From positions 375 through 64,374 of the forward strand of contig NZ_PQVF01000002.1 in the NCBI RefSeq assembly GCF_002920915.1: a stretch of DNA of 64,000 nucleotides, written 5' to 3'. Origin of the DNA: Solitalea longa (GTDB taxonomy: Bacteria > Bacteroidota > Bacteroidia > Sphingobacteriales > Sphingobacteriaceae). How positions within the stretch are numbered: position 1 is the stretch's first letter; each line of letters starts with the position of its first letter. The notes beneath the pieces were generated by a model. That model was given only the letters and a program-made list of their open reading frames with translations. It did not search any database and was not told the origin of the DNA. Position numbers and translations under genes: made by a program. This document shows positions 53,957-62,298 of the stretch, piece after piece.

Positions 53957-54418
53957 ATGAAAAAATATAGCTTTTCTTTTTTGGGATTCATATTATTTAC
54001 TTTTTTGCCCTTGTTTCTTAAGGCGCAAGATTTCAATCAACGTAAAGCCGATATTGAAGCATTAAAAGTTTCTATTATTACCACTAAAGTGGGATTAACA
54101 GCTGATGAAGGCAAGATTTTTTGGCCGGTTTATAATGAATACCAGGCCGAAAAGCAACGATTAATGAAAGAACGTCGTCAGAAAATAGTTCAGGCACGGA
54201 TGAACGCCGATAATTTATCGGATAAGGAAGTTGAAGAACTGATTCAAAATGATTTTGCTATTCAACAACGTGAGCTGGATATTGAAAAGAAATATTACGA
54301 TCGATTTAAAAAGGTTATTCCATTAAAAAAAGTAGCCAAACTTTATATGGCCGAAGAACAATTTAAACGGGAACTACTAAAACGCTTACGTAATCAGCAG
54401 GGTCAAACAACTGATTAA
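53957..54418 (+). CDS. Secreted helical protein, Spy/ZraP-like
   Basis: Start at MKKYSFSFLG, 4 bp after the previous stop; a longer frame overlaps that gene. The 153-residue protein has a signal peptide ending near LKAQ and an all-helical, charged body (LTADEGKIFWPVYNEYQAEKQ, KKYYDRFKKVIPLKKVAKLY, then EEQFKRELLKRLRNQQ). The pattern is like Spy/CpxP/ZraP/CnrX proteins, which act as periplasmic chaperones or metal sensors, though no metal-binding cluster is evident. Likely the periplasmic partner of the ECF unit. Its stop overlaps the convergent corA end by 4 bp. Confidence 0.6.
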   Translation: MKKYSFSFLGFILFTFLPLFLKAQDFNQRKADIEALKVSIITTKVGLTADEGKIFWPVYNEYQAEKQRLMKERRQKIVQARMNADNLSDKEVEELIQNDFAIQQRELDIEKKYYDRFKKVIPLKKVAKLYMAEEQFKRELLKRLRNQQGQTTD

Positions 54419-55314
54419 AGCCATTTTTTACGACGAAACCAAAAATAAACAATGATGGTTACGATAATCATTACTACCCATGTAACGAGGTAACCATGAG
54501 GCGTTTTTAATTCGGGCATATTTTCAAAATTCATCCCATAAACACCTACTATAAATGTTAAAGGCATAAAGAAGACCGAGAAGATGGTCAGAACTCTCAT
54601 TACTTCATTGGTTTTCTGCGAAGCTAAAGAAATATATGTGGCAGTTAGGTTGCTGGCCGAATCTATTAATTGATCCAGATGGGTTTCAACTTCAACATAG
54701 GTATCTTTTAAATCCTGCATTATCGGCCCCTCCAAATTTTCGCCCAGCTTAATTATTATATCTCGTGAAACGAGAATTGTCCTTCTTAACGTTGAAGATT
54801 TTCGTTTCAACTGATAAAAATGCTGTAATAAATTTGGTAAACGATTTTTCAAAAACATCCGGTCTTCATAAAACTCAAGAAGCTCGGCTATTTTAGCTAT
54901 AGGACTTTCATACGACATTAATACCTTGTCCATAATTAAAGCAAGTAATTGAAACCTACCAGGAGAGTTTTTCATGGCAGTGCATCGGTCCTGCAAGTCG
55001 AGTAAAAATGGTTGTGGTGAACGATGAATGGTTATTACCAAACCATCAGCAGAGAAAATGGCAATTTTACGGGTTAATCCATTAATGTTTAACTCATCGG
55101 ACTTTGCATTCTGATCATAAATTCGCGCAATAATAAAAACCACATCTTCAATCACCTCATACTTAGGTAAATGATCAGGCTCAAGGCAATCTTGTACTGA
55201 GGTATAATGCAACTTGTACTTCAAGGCAATATCATTCAACTCATTTGGAGTTGGATTTTCAACATCTATCCAAGTAAACCCTGCATTTTCTTTTTCCTGT
55301 AAGGTAGTAATCAT
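54415..55314 (-). CDS. corA: CorA-family Mg/Co transporter
   Basis: A 299-residue CorA transporter: cytosolic domain, long helix (about 160-240), and two membrane helices at the C-terminus with the pore GMN motif at 260-262 (YGMNFENMP). Magnesium uptake is the family role; cobalt or nickel are possible. Single gene. Confidence 0.92.
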   Translation of the reverse strand: MITTLQEKENAGFTWIDVENPTPNELNDIALKYKLHYTSVQDCLEPDHLPKYEVIEDVVFIIARIYDQNAKSDELNINGLTRKIAIFSADGLVITIHRSPQPFLLDLQDRCTAMKNSPGRFQLLALIMDKVLMSYESPIAKIAELLEFYEDRMFLKNRLPNLLQHFYQLKRKSSTLRRTILVSRDIIIKLGENLEGPIMQDLKDTYVEVETHLDQLIDSASNLTATYISLASQKTNEVMRVLTIFSVFFMPLTFIVGVYGMNFENMPELKTPHGYLVTWVVMIIVTIIVYFWFRRKKWL

Positions 55315-55492
55315 ACGGCAAGATAATATTTGTTTTGAAAGTGGTCAATTACTAACATCATGTTAAAAAAATCCTCTCTAAAGGCCCTTACAATTGATTA
55401 ACATTGCTTTCAAATTTGAAGTACCAATGTAACCTCAACACTTTACCGTTACCTGTTAGTCAATTAAAATATCATCACTTATTATTATTTTC

Positions 55493-57406
55493 ATGATTAG
55501 TCTACTTAATTTTTGGTGGGTTCTTATCCCCATTGTTATGGTCGTTTTTTATAAAATGATCTTTCGTGTTTTCCTAGGAATTGTTTTCGTTCCGGAAGAT
55601 AAAATCGGATTGGTCACTAAAAAGTTCGTCTTATTAGGTCCTAACAAAAGTCTACCTGAAGGAAGAATTATTGCCACCTTAGGTGAGGCTGGTTTTCAGG
55701 CAAAACCACTTCCACCAGGTATTCACTTTTGGTATTGGTTATGGCAATACGAAGTAAAACTGGAAAGTTTAACGGTAATCCCTCAGGGAAAAATAGGTTT
55801 GATAAATGCCAAAGATGGCGCAGAACTAGAAAGCGGACGCATTTTAGGTCGTAAGGTTGATTGCGATTCATTTCAGGATGCTGAGAAATTCTTAATAAAT
55901 GGCGGACGAAAAGGCCGTCAATCGCAATATATAACTACCGGTATTTACCGTATCAATACTAACCTTTTTGAGATAGAACTGACCAATATGGCGGTTATCA
56001 GTGAAAACATGGTAGGTATTGTTACTACACTAGATGGGGAGCCATTACCCGCCGGAAGCATAGCAGGCAAAGATGTAGGCGGTCATAATATGTTCCAAAA
56101 TGCAGATGCGTTTTTAGAGGCTGGCGGATACAAGGGTTTACAGCCTCAGGTAATGCTGGCAGGATCATATTATCTTAATCCGTGGTTTATTCAGGTTGAA
56201 GAAACTAAAATGACCGAAATACCAATTGGACATGTGGGTGTGGTTATTTCTTACGTTGGACAAGATGGCGAAGATTTGAGCGGCACGGAGTTTAAGCATG
56301 GAAACATTGTGGGAAAAGGTTACAAAGGTGTTTGGGCTGAACCTTATGGACCGGGAAAATATCCGATCAACAATTACATTATGCGTGTTGAGTTGGTTCC
56401 AACTACTAACCTGGTTTTAAACTGGGCAAGTGCGCGTAGTGAATCACATCAGTTAGACAAAAATCTTTCGACCATTACAGTACGTTCTAAAGACGGTTTC
56501 CCTTTCAACCTGGATGTTTCTCAGATCATTCATATTCCAACAAACGAAGCGCCTAAGGTAATTGCCCGTTTTGGAAACATGACCAACCTTGTGAGCCAGG
56601 TTTTAGAACCTACCATTGGTAACTATTTCCGTAACTCGGCACAAGATTCGGATGTTATTGCGTTCCTTGGAACACGTAAAGAGCGTCAGCAATCAGCCAG
56701 AGAACACATTCGTCAAGTACTGGACCAATATAACGTTAACGGTGTTGATACTTTGATCGGAGATATCGTTCCTCCTGAGTCATTGATGAAAACCTTGACC
56801 GACCGTAAAATCGCTGAAGAACAAAAAGTAACTTTCGAAACGCAGAAACAAGCGCAGGAAACCCGTCAGTTGTTGGAAAAAGAAACAGCCTTGGCTGAGA
56901 TCCAGAAAGATATTGTTAAAGCAGACCAGGGAGTACTTATTGCAAAACGCGTTGCCGATGCTTCGGTTGAAAAAGCAACGGGTGAAGCAACCAGCGTTAA
57001 ACTTCAATCTACAGCCGAAGCCGAAAAAGTAAAAGTATTGGCAAGTGCAGAAGCTGAAAAAACCAAAATGCTGGCATCTGCCGAAGCTGAAAAAATTTCG
57101 AAAACCGGTAATGCAGAGGCAGAGAAAATTCTGGCTATCGGTAAATCATCTGCAGAATCATATAAATTGGCGGTTAGCGCAATGGGCGGCGACAACTTTA
57201 CTCAATATAAAATTGCCGAAACTATTGGTAAAGATCGCATTAAGATCATTCCTGACGTATTGATTTCAGGAGGCGCTGATAACACCAACAGCTCTATCAG
57301 TGGTTTATTAGGTTTAAAATTGATGGACGAGCTTGCACGAAAAGGTGGTAGTGAAGCTAAACCAGAATTGAAACTGAAAGGTGATAAGCCTGAAAAGCAC
57401 GACTAA
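55493..57406 (+). CDS. SPFH/flotillin-like membrane protein with N-terminal tandem repeats
   Basis: A 637-residue protein. An N-terminal membrane helix (about 5-30) is followed by four similar units at about 32-91, 95-163, 169-236 and 245-301, each with a pattern like xGLVxxxxGxxLxxGRIxG and ending in PPGxHxW/xxxGxYxIN...V/IE. Then comes an SPFH domain (about 305-450) and a long coiled coil with AEAEK repeats (residues 505-555). Resembles prokaryotic flotillin-like scaffold proteins (YqiK group), larger than usual. It may form a membrane microdomain scaffold. Followed by a terminator. Confidence 0.82.
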   Translation: MISLLNFWWVLIPIVMVVFYKMIFRVFLGIVFVPEDKIGLVTKKFVLLGPNKSLPEGRIIATLGEAGFQAKPLPPGIHFWYWLWQYEVKLESLTVIPQGKIGLINAKDGAELESGRILGRKVDCDSFQDAEKFLINGGRKGRQSQYITTGIYRINTNLFEIELTNMAVISENMVGIVTTLDGEPLPAGSIAGKDVGGHNMFQNADAFLEAGGYKGLQPQVMLAGSYYLNPWFIQVEETKMTEIPIGHVGVVISYVGQDGEDLSGTEFKHGNIVGKGYKGVWAEPYGPGKYPINNYIMRVELVPTTNLVLNWASARSESHQLDKNLSTITVRSKDGFPFNLDVSQIIHIPTNEAPKVIARFGNMTNLVSQVLEPTIGNYFRNSAQDSDVIAFLGTRKERQQSAREHIRQVLDQYNVNGVDTLIGDIVPPESLMKTLTDRKIAEEQKVTFETQKQAQETRQLLEKETALAEIQKDIVKADQGVLIAKRVADASVEKATGEATSVKLQSTAEAEKVKVLASAEAEKTKMLASAEAEKISKTGNAEAEKILAIGKSSAESYKLAVSAMGGDNFTQYKIAETIGKDRIKIIPDVLISGGADNTNSSISGLLGLKLMDELARKGGSEAKPELKLKGDKPEKHD

Positions 57407-57426
57407 TCTGATTATTAAATAATTTC

Positions 57427-57457
57427 AAGAGCCGGAAACATTAGTTCCGGCTCTTTG
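57427..57457 (+). terminator. Intrinsic terminator after SPFH gene
   Basis: AAGAGCCGGAA (57427-57437) and TTCCGGCTCTT (57445-57455) form a perfect 11-bp stem with 7-base loop. Confidence 0.8.
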
Positions 57458-57502
57458 CGTTTTATATAAAAACTAATAAAAGAAAATCAGCAATTTTGCA
57501 GT

Positions 57503-58690
57503 ATGATTCCATTACGTCAGTTATTTCTACAACATAACGCACAAACCACCGATTTTCCTTTAATGCTCGAATTCACTAGAGGTGAAGGCATTTATTTGTT
57601 CGACAAAAACAATAAGCCTCATATCGATCTGATCTCAGGAATCGGGGTAAGCAATATAGGCCATTGTCACCCAAAGGTTGTTAATGCAATAAAAACACAA
57701 GCCGAAACCTACATGCACCAAATGGTATATGGAGAGTTCATTCAAGCGCCACAAACAGAATTTGCCAAAAAGCTGGCCGCTCATCTTCCTGAGCAGCTAC
57801 AGTCGGTTTATTTTGTAAACTCAGGTGCCGAAGCTACTGAAGGAGCATTAAAACTAGCGAAGCGTTTTACCGGAAGAACGGAAATTATTGCCTGTAAAAA
57901 TTCGTACCATGGAAGTACAAACGGTGCTTTAAGCGTAATGGGCAATGAGGATTACAAATATGCTTTCAGACCACTTCTGCCTGATATTCGTTTCATCAAC
58001 TTCAATCATTTACCCGATCTTGAATTAATAACCACTAAAACCGCTTGTGTTATTCTCGAAACCATTCAGGGTGAAGCGGGTATTCGCGTACCTTCATTAG
58101 AATATATGCAAGCCTTGAGAAAGCGTTGCACGGAAACAGGTACGCTTTTAATTTTAGATGAGATCCAAGCCGGAATGGGACGCACAGGTAAACTGTTTGC
58201 CTTTGAGCACTTTGGAGTTATTCCTGATGTTTTACTTCTGGCAAAAGCATTAGGGGCCGGAATGCCAATCGGTGCATTTATCTCTTCTAATGAAATCATG
58301 GCTAGCTTAAGAAATGATCCTATTTTGGGCCATGTTACCACTTTTGGAGGGCACCCGGTGTGCTGTGCTGCAGGCTTGGCCGGCTTTGAAGCCTTGCTTG
58401 AAAGCAATTTAATTGAGCAGGTAGAAGCTAAACATCAGCTTTTCAAAGAGCTATTAAACCATCTTGCCATTTTAGATTTCAGAGGAAAAGGATTAATGTT
58501 TACCATTGAGTTTGAAAGTTTCGAATTAAATAAGAAGATCATTGACCGATGTATTGAAAACGGCGTTATCACCGACTGGTTCTTGCATTGTTCAAACTCG
58601 CTAAGAATAGCTCCTCCCCTGATCATTACTGAAGATCAAATCAGAGAGGCATGTGCAATTATTTTGCAAAGCATCAATGAAATAATGTAG
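57503..58690 (+). CDS. Class III PLP aminotransferase (acetylornithine/4-aminobutyrate-like)
   Basis: A 395-residue fold-type I aminotransferase. PLP-binding Lys248 is in LLLAKALGAGMPIGA, the DEIQ motif at 219-222, and YHGSTNGALS in the middle. Bacterial relatives include acetylornithine, putrescine and GABA aminotransferases. No arginine-biosynthesis neighbours are present, so the substrate cannot be fixed. Confidence 0.92.
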   Translation: MIPLRQLFLQHNAQTTDFPLMLEFTRGEGIYLFDKNNKPHIDLISGIGVSNIGHCHPKVVNAIKTQAETYMHQMVYGEFIQAPQTEFAKKLAAHLPEQLQSVYFVNSGAEATEGALKLAKRFTGRTEIIACKNSYHGSTNGALSVMGNEDYKYAFRPLLPDIRFINFNHLPDLELITTKTACVILETIQGEAGIRVPSLEYMQALRKRCTETGTLLILDEIQAGMGRTGKLFAFEHFGVIPDVLLLAKALGAGMPIGAFISSNEIMASLRNDPILGHVTTFGGHPVCCAAGLAGFEALLESNLIEQVEAKHQLFKELLNHLAILDFRGKGLMFTIEFESFELNKKIIDRCIENGVITDWFLHCSNSLRIAPPLIITEDQIREACAIILQSINEIM

Positions 58691-58788
58691 ATTTTAGATT
58701 TACGAAGTACGAAATACAAATGCGTACATTTCTCCTAATTATGAATTTCAAATTCGTACCGCTAAAATTGTACTTCTAACTTTACTAT
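58691..58788. promoter_or_regulatory. AT-rich intergenic region with GTAC palindromes upstream of RR gene
   Basis: Between the aminotransferase stop and the response regulator start lie GAAGTAC at 58700-58709 area and GTACTTC near 58767, inverted copies, plus AAATGCGTACATTT. The block also has AGATTTACGA, shared with the palindrome between RR and kinase genes. It may be the promoter and control region of the two-component operon. Confidence 0.35.
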
Positions 58789-59466
58789 ATGAATGTTTTA
58801 ATTGTTGAAGATCGATATAGCTTATCTGACGAGATTGCCAAGTTTCTAAAACAAGAAGGCTTTTTATGTGATTTAGCCTATAATAAAAAGGAAGCTACTG
58901 AAAAGCTTTTTGTCAATTCGTACGACTTTGTATTGCTTGACTTAGGTTTACCCGATGGCGATGGTTTAGAATTGCTGCAAGAGTTCAGGCAATTACCTAA
59001 CCGGGAAGATGCTGTTATAGTTTTAACTGCACGAGGTGCAACAGAAGACAAGGTAAAGGGCCTAGATTTAGGAGCTGATGATTATTTAAGCAAACCGTTT
59101 GAGCTTTCGGAATTGAACTCGCGCATGCATGCGATACTGCGCAGGAAACATCGTTTGGTTAAAAATGATGTTAACCTGCATGGTTTTGTAATCGACATTC
59201 AAAACAGGGAGGTAAGTTTCAACAACACGAAGATCAGCCTGACAAAGAAAGAATTTGATATTCTTAACTTTTTAATGCTGAATAAAAACAGGGTAATATC
59301 GCGATTGCAGCTTACCGAGCATGTTTGGGGGGATGTTTTGGAAATTAACAGTGATTCGAACTTTGTAGATGTTCATGTTAAGAACCTTCGTAAAAAGCTT
59401 CAGACCCACTCTCCTATCGACTGGTTTGAAACGGTGAGAAGTATAGGATATAAGATAAACCAATAA
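58789..59466 (+). CDS. OmpR-family response regulator
   Basis: A 225-residue regulator. Receiver domain with phospho-acceptor Asp51 (LLDLGLPDGDG), Thr in LTARGA and Lys in LSKPFEL; C-terminal winged helix (about 130-225) with EFDILNFLMLNKNRVISRLQL and VDVHVKNLRKKLQ. Its kinase follows after 67 bp. OmpR-type winged helices bind pairs of direct repeats about 11 bp apart, which is what stands after the kinase gene at 60901. Confidence 0.95.
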   Translation: MNVLIVEDRYSLSDEIAKFLKQEGFLCDLAYNKKEATEKLFVNSYDFVLLDLGLPDGDGLELLQEFRQLPNREDAVIVLTARGATEDKVKGLDLGADDYLSKPFELSELNSRMHAILRRKHRLVKNDVNLHGFVIDIQNREVSFNNTKISLTKKEFDILNFLMLNKNRVISRLQLTEHVWGDVLEINSDSNFVDVHVKNLRKKLQTHSPIDWFETVRSIGYKINQ

Positions 59467-59474
59467 AATTTTTG

Positions 59475-59527
59475 ATTTCAGATTTACGACTTTAGATTTC
59501 GTAAATCCGAAATCGTAAATCTGAAAT
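59475..59527. repeat. Long palindrome between response regulator and kinase genes
   Basis: ATTTCAGATTTACGA (59475-59489) and TCGTAAATCTGAAAT (59513-59527) are perfect 15-bp inverted arms with a 23-base centre that contains a second hairpin (GATTTCG 59495-59501, CGAAATC 59508-59514). TTTACGA in arm 1 can also pair with TCGTAAA at 59499-59505. It ends 6 bases before the kinase start, so it may reduce kinase translation or mark a dispersed palindromic repeat. Confidence 0.7.
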
Positions 59528-59533
59528 TAACAC

Positions 59534-60859
59534 ATGCGCTTACAAGCAAAATTTGCCACTTACAACATCATCACTAAAATAGTCATCATCATTTCGTTGG
59601 CATTGGTTTTTGATTTTGGGGCGAAGCGTGTAGCGTACAACCATCTCGACACACGGATCCTTCAGAAAAAGCAGCAATTCATTAAAAACCTCTCTGGAAA
59701 AGAAATATCGGAATATATCACTGAACAGGATACCGATTTTGCCAGCTACAACGTGCTCAAAGAAGAATATATCTTATTAAAGATCATTCCTCCGGTAAAT
59801 GAGAAGGATAGTATAGGCAATTTTTCGAATGAAGAACGGATCATTGAAAACCAGACCAGTAATTACCGCATATTAACTTATAACTTTGATTTTAATAAAC
59901 AGCAATATCAGTTAGAAATAGGGGAAAGCCTGGCAAGCATCAAGCAGTTTCAGGAAACCTTTCGGAATTATACCTTGTTGGTATTGTTTGTGGCAATTGC
60001 GCTTACACTGATCACTGATTTTCTGTTTACTGGATATCTGCTCAAGCCTTTATCTGCGATCATCAACAGACGTTTAAAAGATGTAAACGATCCATCCCAT
60101 TTCAATTTTGACCCCATTGAAACCAGTACTTCTGATTTTCAACACCTGGATAAACAATTAAAAGAAATGCTAATGCGTATATCAACATCGTTTTATACGC
60201 AAAAGGAATTCATTGCCAATGTATCACACGAAATTTTAACTCCTATTGCCATATTAAAAACCCGTTTCGAAAATTTATTGAACGATGAACGTGTAAGTGA
60301 AGAAGTACAAAACCAGGTTTATTCGTCTTTAAACACATTACACTGGCTAAAAAATGTGGTTAATAGTTTATTGCTCATATCGAAAATTGAAAATGAACAA
60401 TTTGAACAGGAAGATGAGATTGATATTCACAAGCAAATTCAACAGATTAGCGAGGAGGTTGAACATCGACTAGAAGAAAAAAACATTAAACTAGGTCTGC
60501 ATTTATCGCATTCATTCCAATTTAAAGGTAATGAAGCGTTAATCCGAACGATGATCTTTAATGTGGTAACAAATGCTATCAAATACAATCAATTGAACGG
60601 GAGGATAAACATCCTCGACCAAGAGATAAACAGCCATTATGAACTTTTGATAAGTGATACTGGCCTTGGAATTGAGCCAGAACTACTAAAGAATATTTTT
60701 AAGCGATTTGGCAAACCAGCAACTATTGAAGAAAACAGCAATGGGCTGGGTCTTTCTATTGTAAAAACAATCGCCAGCTTTCATAACATTGACGTAAGTA
60801 TCTCCTCTACTCTACACAAAGGAACTACCATAATATTCAAATTTCCAGCAACAGCTTAA
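59534..60859 (+). CDS. Membrane sensor histidine kinase
   Basis: A 441-residue kinase. Two membrane helices (about 11-30 and 146-168) enclose a periplasmic sensor of about 115 residues; no obvious HAMP. The H-box is SHEILTPIA with His232. The ATPase domain carries NVVTNAIKYN, DTGLGIEPE and GLGLSIVKTI. It pairs with the OmpR-type regulator upstream. Stimulus unknown. Confidence 0.93.
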   Translation: MRLQAKFATYNIITKIVIIISLALVFDFGAKRVAYNHLDTRILQKKQQFIKNLSGKEISEYITEQDTDFASYNVLKEEYILLKIIPPVNEKDSIGNFSNEERIIENQTSNYRILTYNFDFNKQQYQLEIGESLASIKQFQETFRNYTLLVLFVAIALTLITDFLFTGYLLKPLSAIINRRLKDVNDPSHFNFDPIETSTSDFQHLDKQLKEMLMRISTSFYTQKEFIANVSHEILTPIAILKTRFENLLNDERVSEEVQNQVYSSLNTLHWLKNVVNSLLLISKIENEQFEQEDEIDIHKQIQQISEEVEHRLEEKNIKLGLHLSHSFQFKGNEALIRTMIFNVVTNAIKYNQLNGRINILDQEINSHYELLISDTGLGIEPELLKNIFKRFGKPATIEENSNGLGLSIVKTIASFHNIDVSISSTLHKGTTIIFKFPATA

Positions 60860-60901
60860 CAGGCAATCAAACCACCGAATTTCTTATTCAAAAAAACTGA
60901 A

Positions 60902-60919
60902 TCTTCATAAAATCTTCAT
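60902..60919 (+). promoter_or_regulatory. 11-bp-period direct repeat, putative OmpR-type regulator site
   Basis: TCTTCAT at 60902-60908 and again at 60913-60919, with AAAA between them: two identical 7-mers with 4-base spacing, the layout of PhoB/OmpR-type operators. It is placed just after the kinase gene and before the micro-ORF locus. The match to this regulator is inferred. Confidence 0.5.
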
Positions 60920-61021
60920 GTAATAAGCTGACCTTAGACTCAACAATACAATGGTAATCATAAAGATTACACCTTTAAAACGTGAATAAGCAGTTTTAGA
61001 TCAAACAAAAAAACACAAAAA

Positions 61022-61081
61022 ATGGTAGCGGAAGCTACAATAACGAAACCTAAAACTCCATACAGTTCATTAGGTAATTAA
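61022..61081 (+). CDS. Micro-ORF, 19 residues, putative
   Basis: The frame encodes MVAEATITKPKTPYSSLGN and then TAA. It is preceded by a long A-rich stretch, the type of leader that favours translation in Bacteroidota, and is followed 12 bases later by a strong terminator. It has no membrane helix and is too short for domain assignment. It may be a secreted or regulatory peptide, or chance within a small RNA. A second tiny frame lies at 60951-60989. Confidence 0.35.
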   Translation: MVAEATITKPKTPYSSLGN

Positions 61082-61093
61082 TAGTAGAAGAGG

Positions 61094-61126
61094 GCCTGTT
61101 TGCATACCAGCAAACGGGCTTTTTTT
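61094..61126 (+). terminator. Strong intrinsic terminator after the micro-ORF
   Basis: GCCTGTTTGC (61094-61103) and GCAAACGGGC (61110-61119) pair over 10 bp (one G-T) with a 6-base loop and seven T (61120-61126). No ordinary gene ends just before it; the nearest upstream stop on the plus strand is the kinase, 234 bp away. Confidence 0.92.
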
Positions 61127-61213
61127 CTGAAATTTAATTGATTTTTAAAGGCCATCAAGAACCCACTAATTAGCGTTCATGGCTGTTGGTATATTTTTTA
61201 TTTCATGTGGGTT

Positions 61214-62116
61214 TTACATCATCTTATTCCGTTTTACCAAATAGGCATTCAACACCGGATAAAAGCCTTCATTAATATCAGCATCAATGTAATCGATACG
61301 ATATTGCGCACATTTAAGCATCAGGTTATACTTATACTCTGTAATGGCTTTTAAATACGACTCTTTAACCTGGCCCGGCTGAACTTTGATTTCTTCACCA
61401 CTTTCCGTGTCAATAAACAGGTAAGGACGATTTTCAAATCGAAACTCTTGTTCCGAACGCTTATCGGTTACGTTAAAAAGCACCACCTCATGTTTATTGT
61501 GTTTCAAATGGTTAAGCGCTGAAAAAACTGCTTCCGTGTCTTCTGCACTTTCCATCATATCACTGAAAATAACCACCATTGAACGTTTATGAATATTCTC
61601 GGCAATTTCATGTAGCGAAGTGACCAATGAAGTATTTCGGTTTTTTGGCTTATCGGCCATCAATTTTTCTAATTCGAAATAAACAAAGCGTTGATGGGCG
61701 GTAGTAGATTTGGCCTGAGTGGATAATAATACCTTATCAGAAAAAACGCTTAATCCGAAGGCATCGCGCTGACGTTTCAGCAGATTGATCAATGATGCCG
61801 CGCAATATACTGAAAACTGCAGCTTATTTTTTTCTCCTTCGGGATAATACATAGACGAAGAAGCATCAATAATCAACTGGCAGCGCAAATTAGTTTCTTC
61901 TTCAAACCGCTTGGTGAACAAACGGTCGGTGCGACCAAACAATTTCCAATCGATATTTTTTACTGATTCGCCGGTATTATATAAGCGATGCTCGGCAAAT
62001 TCAACCGAAAACCCATGAAACGGACTTTTGTGCAAACCGGTAATAAAACCCTCCACCACCTGGTTGGCCAATAGTTCAAGGTTTATTTGTTGAAGTTCTT
62101 CTTTGTTTTCGAGCAT
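61214..62116 (-). CDS. DUF58 (vWA-like) protein
   Basis: A 300-residue DUF58 protein; start at MLENKEELQQ is preferred to a longer frame. Signature GESVKNIDWKLFGRTDRLFTKRFEEE and vWA-like LIIDASSSMYYP (MIDAS DxSxS) are present. Such proteins normally work with a MoxR ATPase, which is not in this window. It has no membrane segment here. Confidence 0.9.
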   Translation of the reverse strand: MLENKEELQQINLELLANQVVEGFITGLHKSPFHGFSVEFAEHRLYNTGESVKNIDWKLFGRTDRLFTKRFEEETNLRCQLIIDASSSMYYPEGEKNKLQFSVYCAASLINLLKRQRDAFGLSVFSDKVLLSTQAKSTTAHQRFVYFELEKLMADKPKNRNTSLVTSLHEIAENIHKRSMVVIFSDMMESAEDTEAVFSALNHLKHNKHEVVLFNVTDKRSEQEFRFENRPYLFIDTESGEEIKVQPGQVKESYLKAITEYKYNLMLKCAQYRIDYIDADINEGFYPVLNAYLVKRNKMM

Positions 62117-62250
62117 CGTTGTTGAGATAAGAGATATGGGATTTGAGATATGCAAATCACTTTTCGTTTGAAAACGAATTAGGATAAACGCAAATAGCTA
62201 TCAAATTTCATTCATTCAAATATAACCTTAAGAATGTATTCTGAAAACAA

Positions 62251-62280
62251 AAATGGCCTTGGAAAAATCCAAGGCCATTT
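62251..62280 (-). terminator. Intrinsic terminator after thioredoxin gene
   Basis: AAATGGCCTTGGA (62251-62263) and TCCAAGGCCATTT (62268-62280) form a perfect 13-bp stem with an AAAA loop. On the minus strand it is followed by a T-rich stretch, ending trxA. Confidence 0.88.
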
Positions 62281-62298
62281 AATTAGTGCTTTATATGA

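Larger units (their letters stand above)
60860..61213. other. 354-bp gap with operator-like repeat, two micro-ORFs and a terminator
   Basis: No ordinary gene fits. From left to right: the direct repeat at 60902-60919; a 12-codon ORF at 60951-60989 (MVIIKITPLKRE); an A-rich stretch at about 61002-61021; a 19-codon ORF at 61022-61081; and a strong terminator at 61094-61126. The rest, to the DUF58 gene end at 61214, shows nothing I recognise. The likely transcript is about 150-200 bases, small-RNA size. A clear -7 box was not found. Confidence 0.6.

Noticed and set aside
56990-57130. Repeated EAEK-coding DNA as a possible tandem-repeat or array
   Set aside because: It is the coiled coil of the SPFH protein, in frame and without exact nucleotide repetition.
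62130-62165. Short GAGATATG-like direct repeats between DUF58 and trxA
   Set aside because: Imperfect, AT-rich, and without regular spacing or a partner feature.
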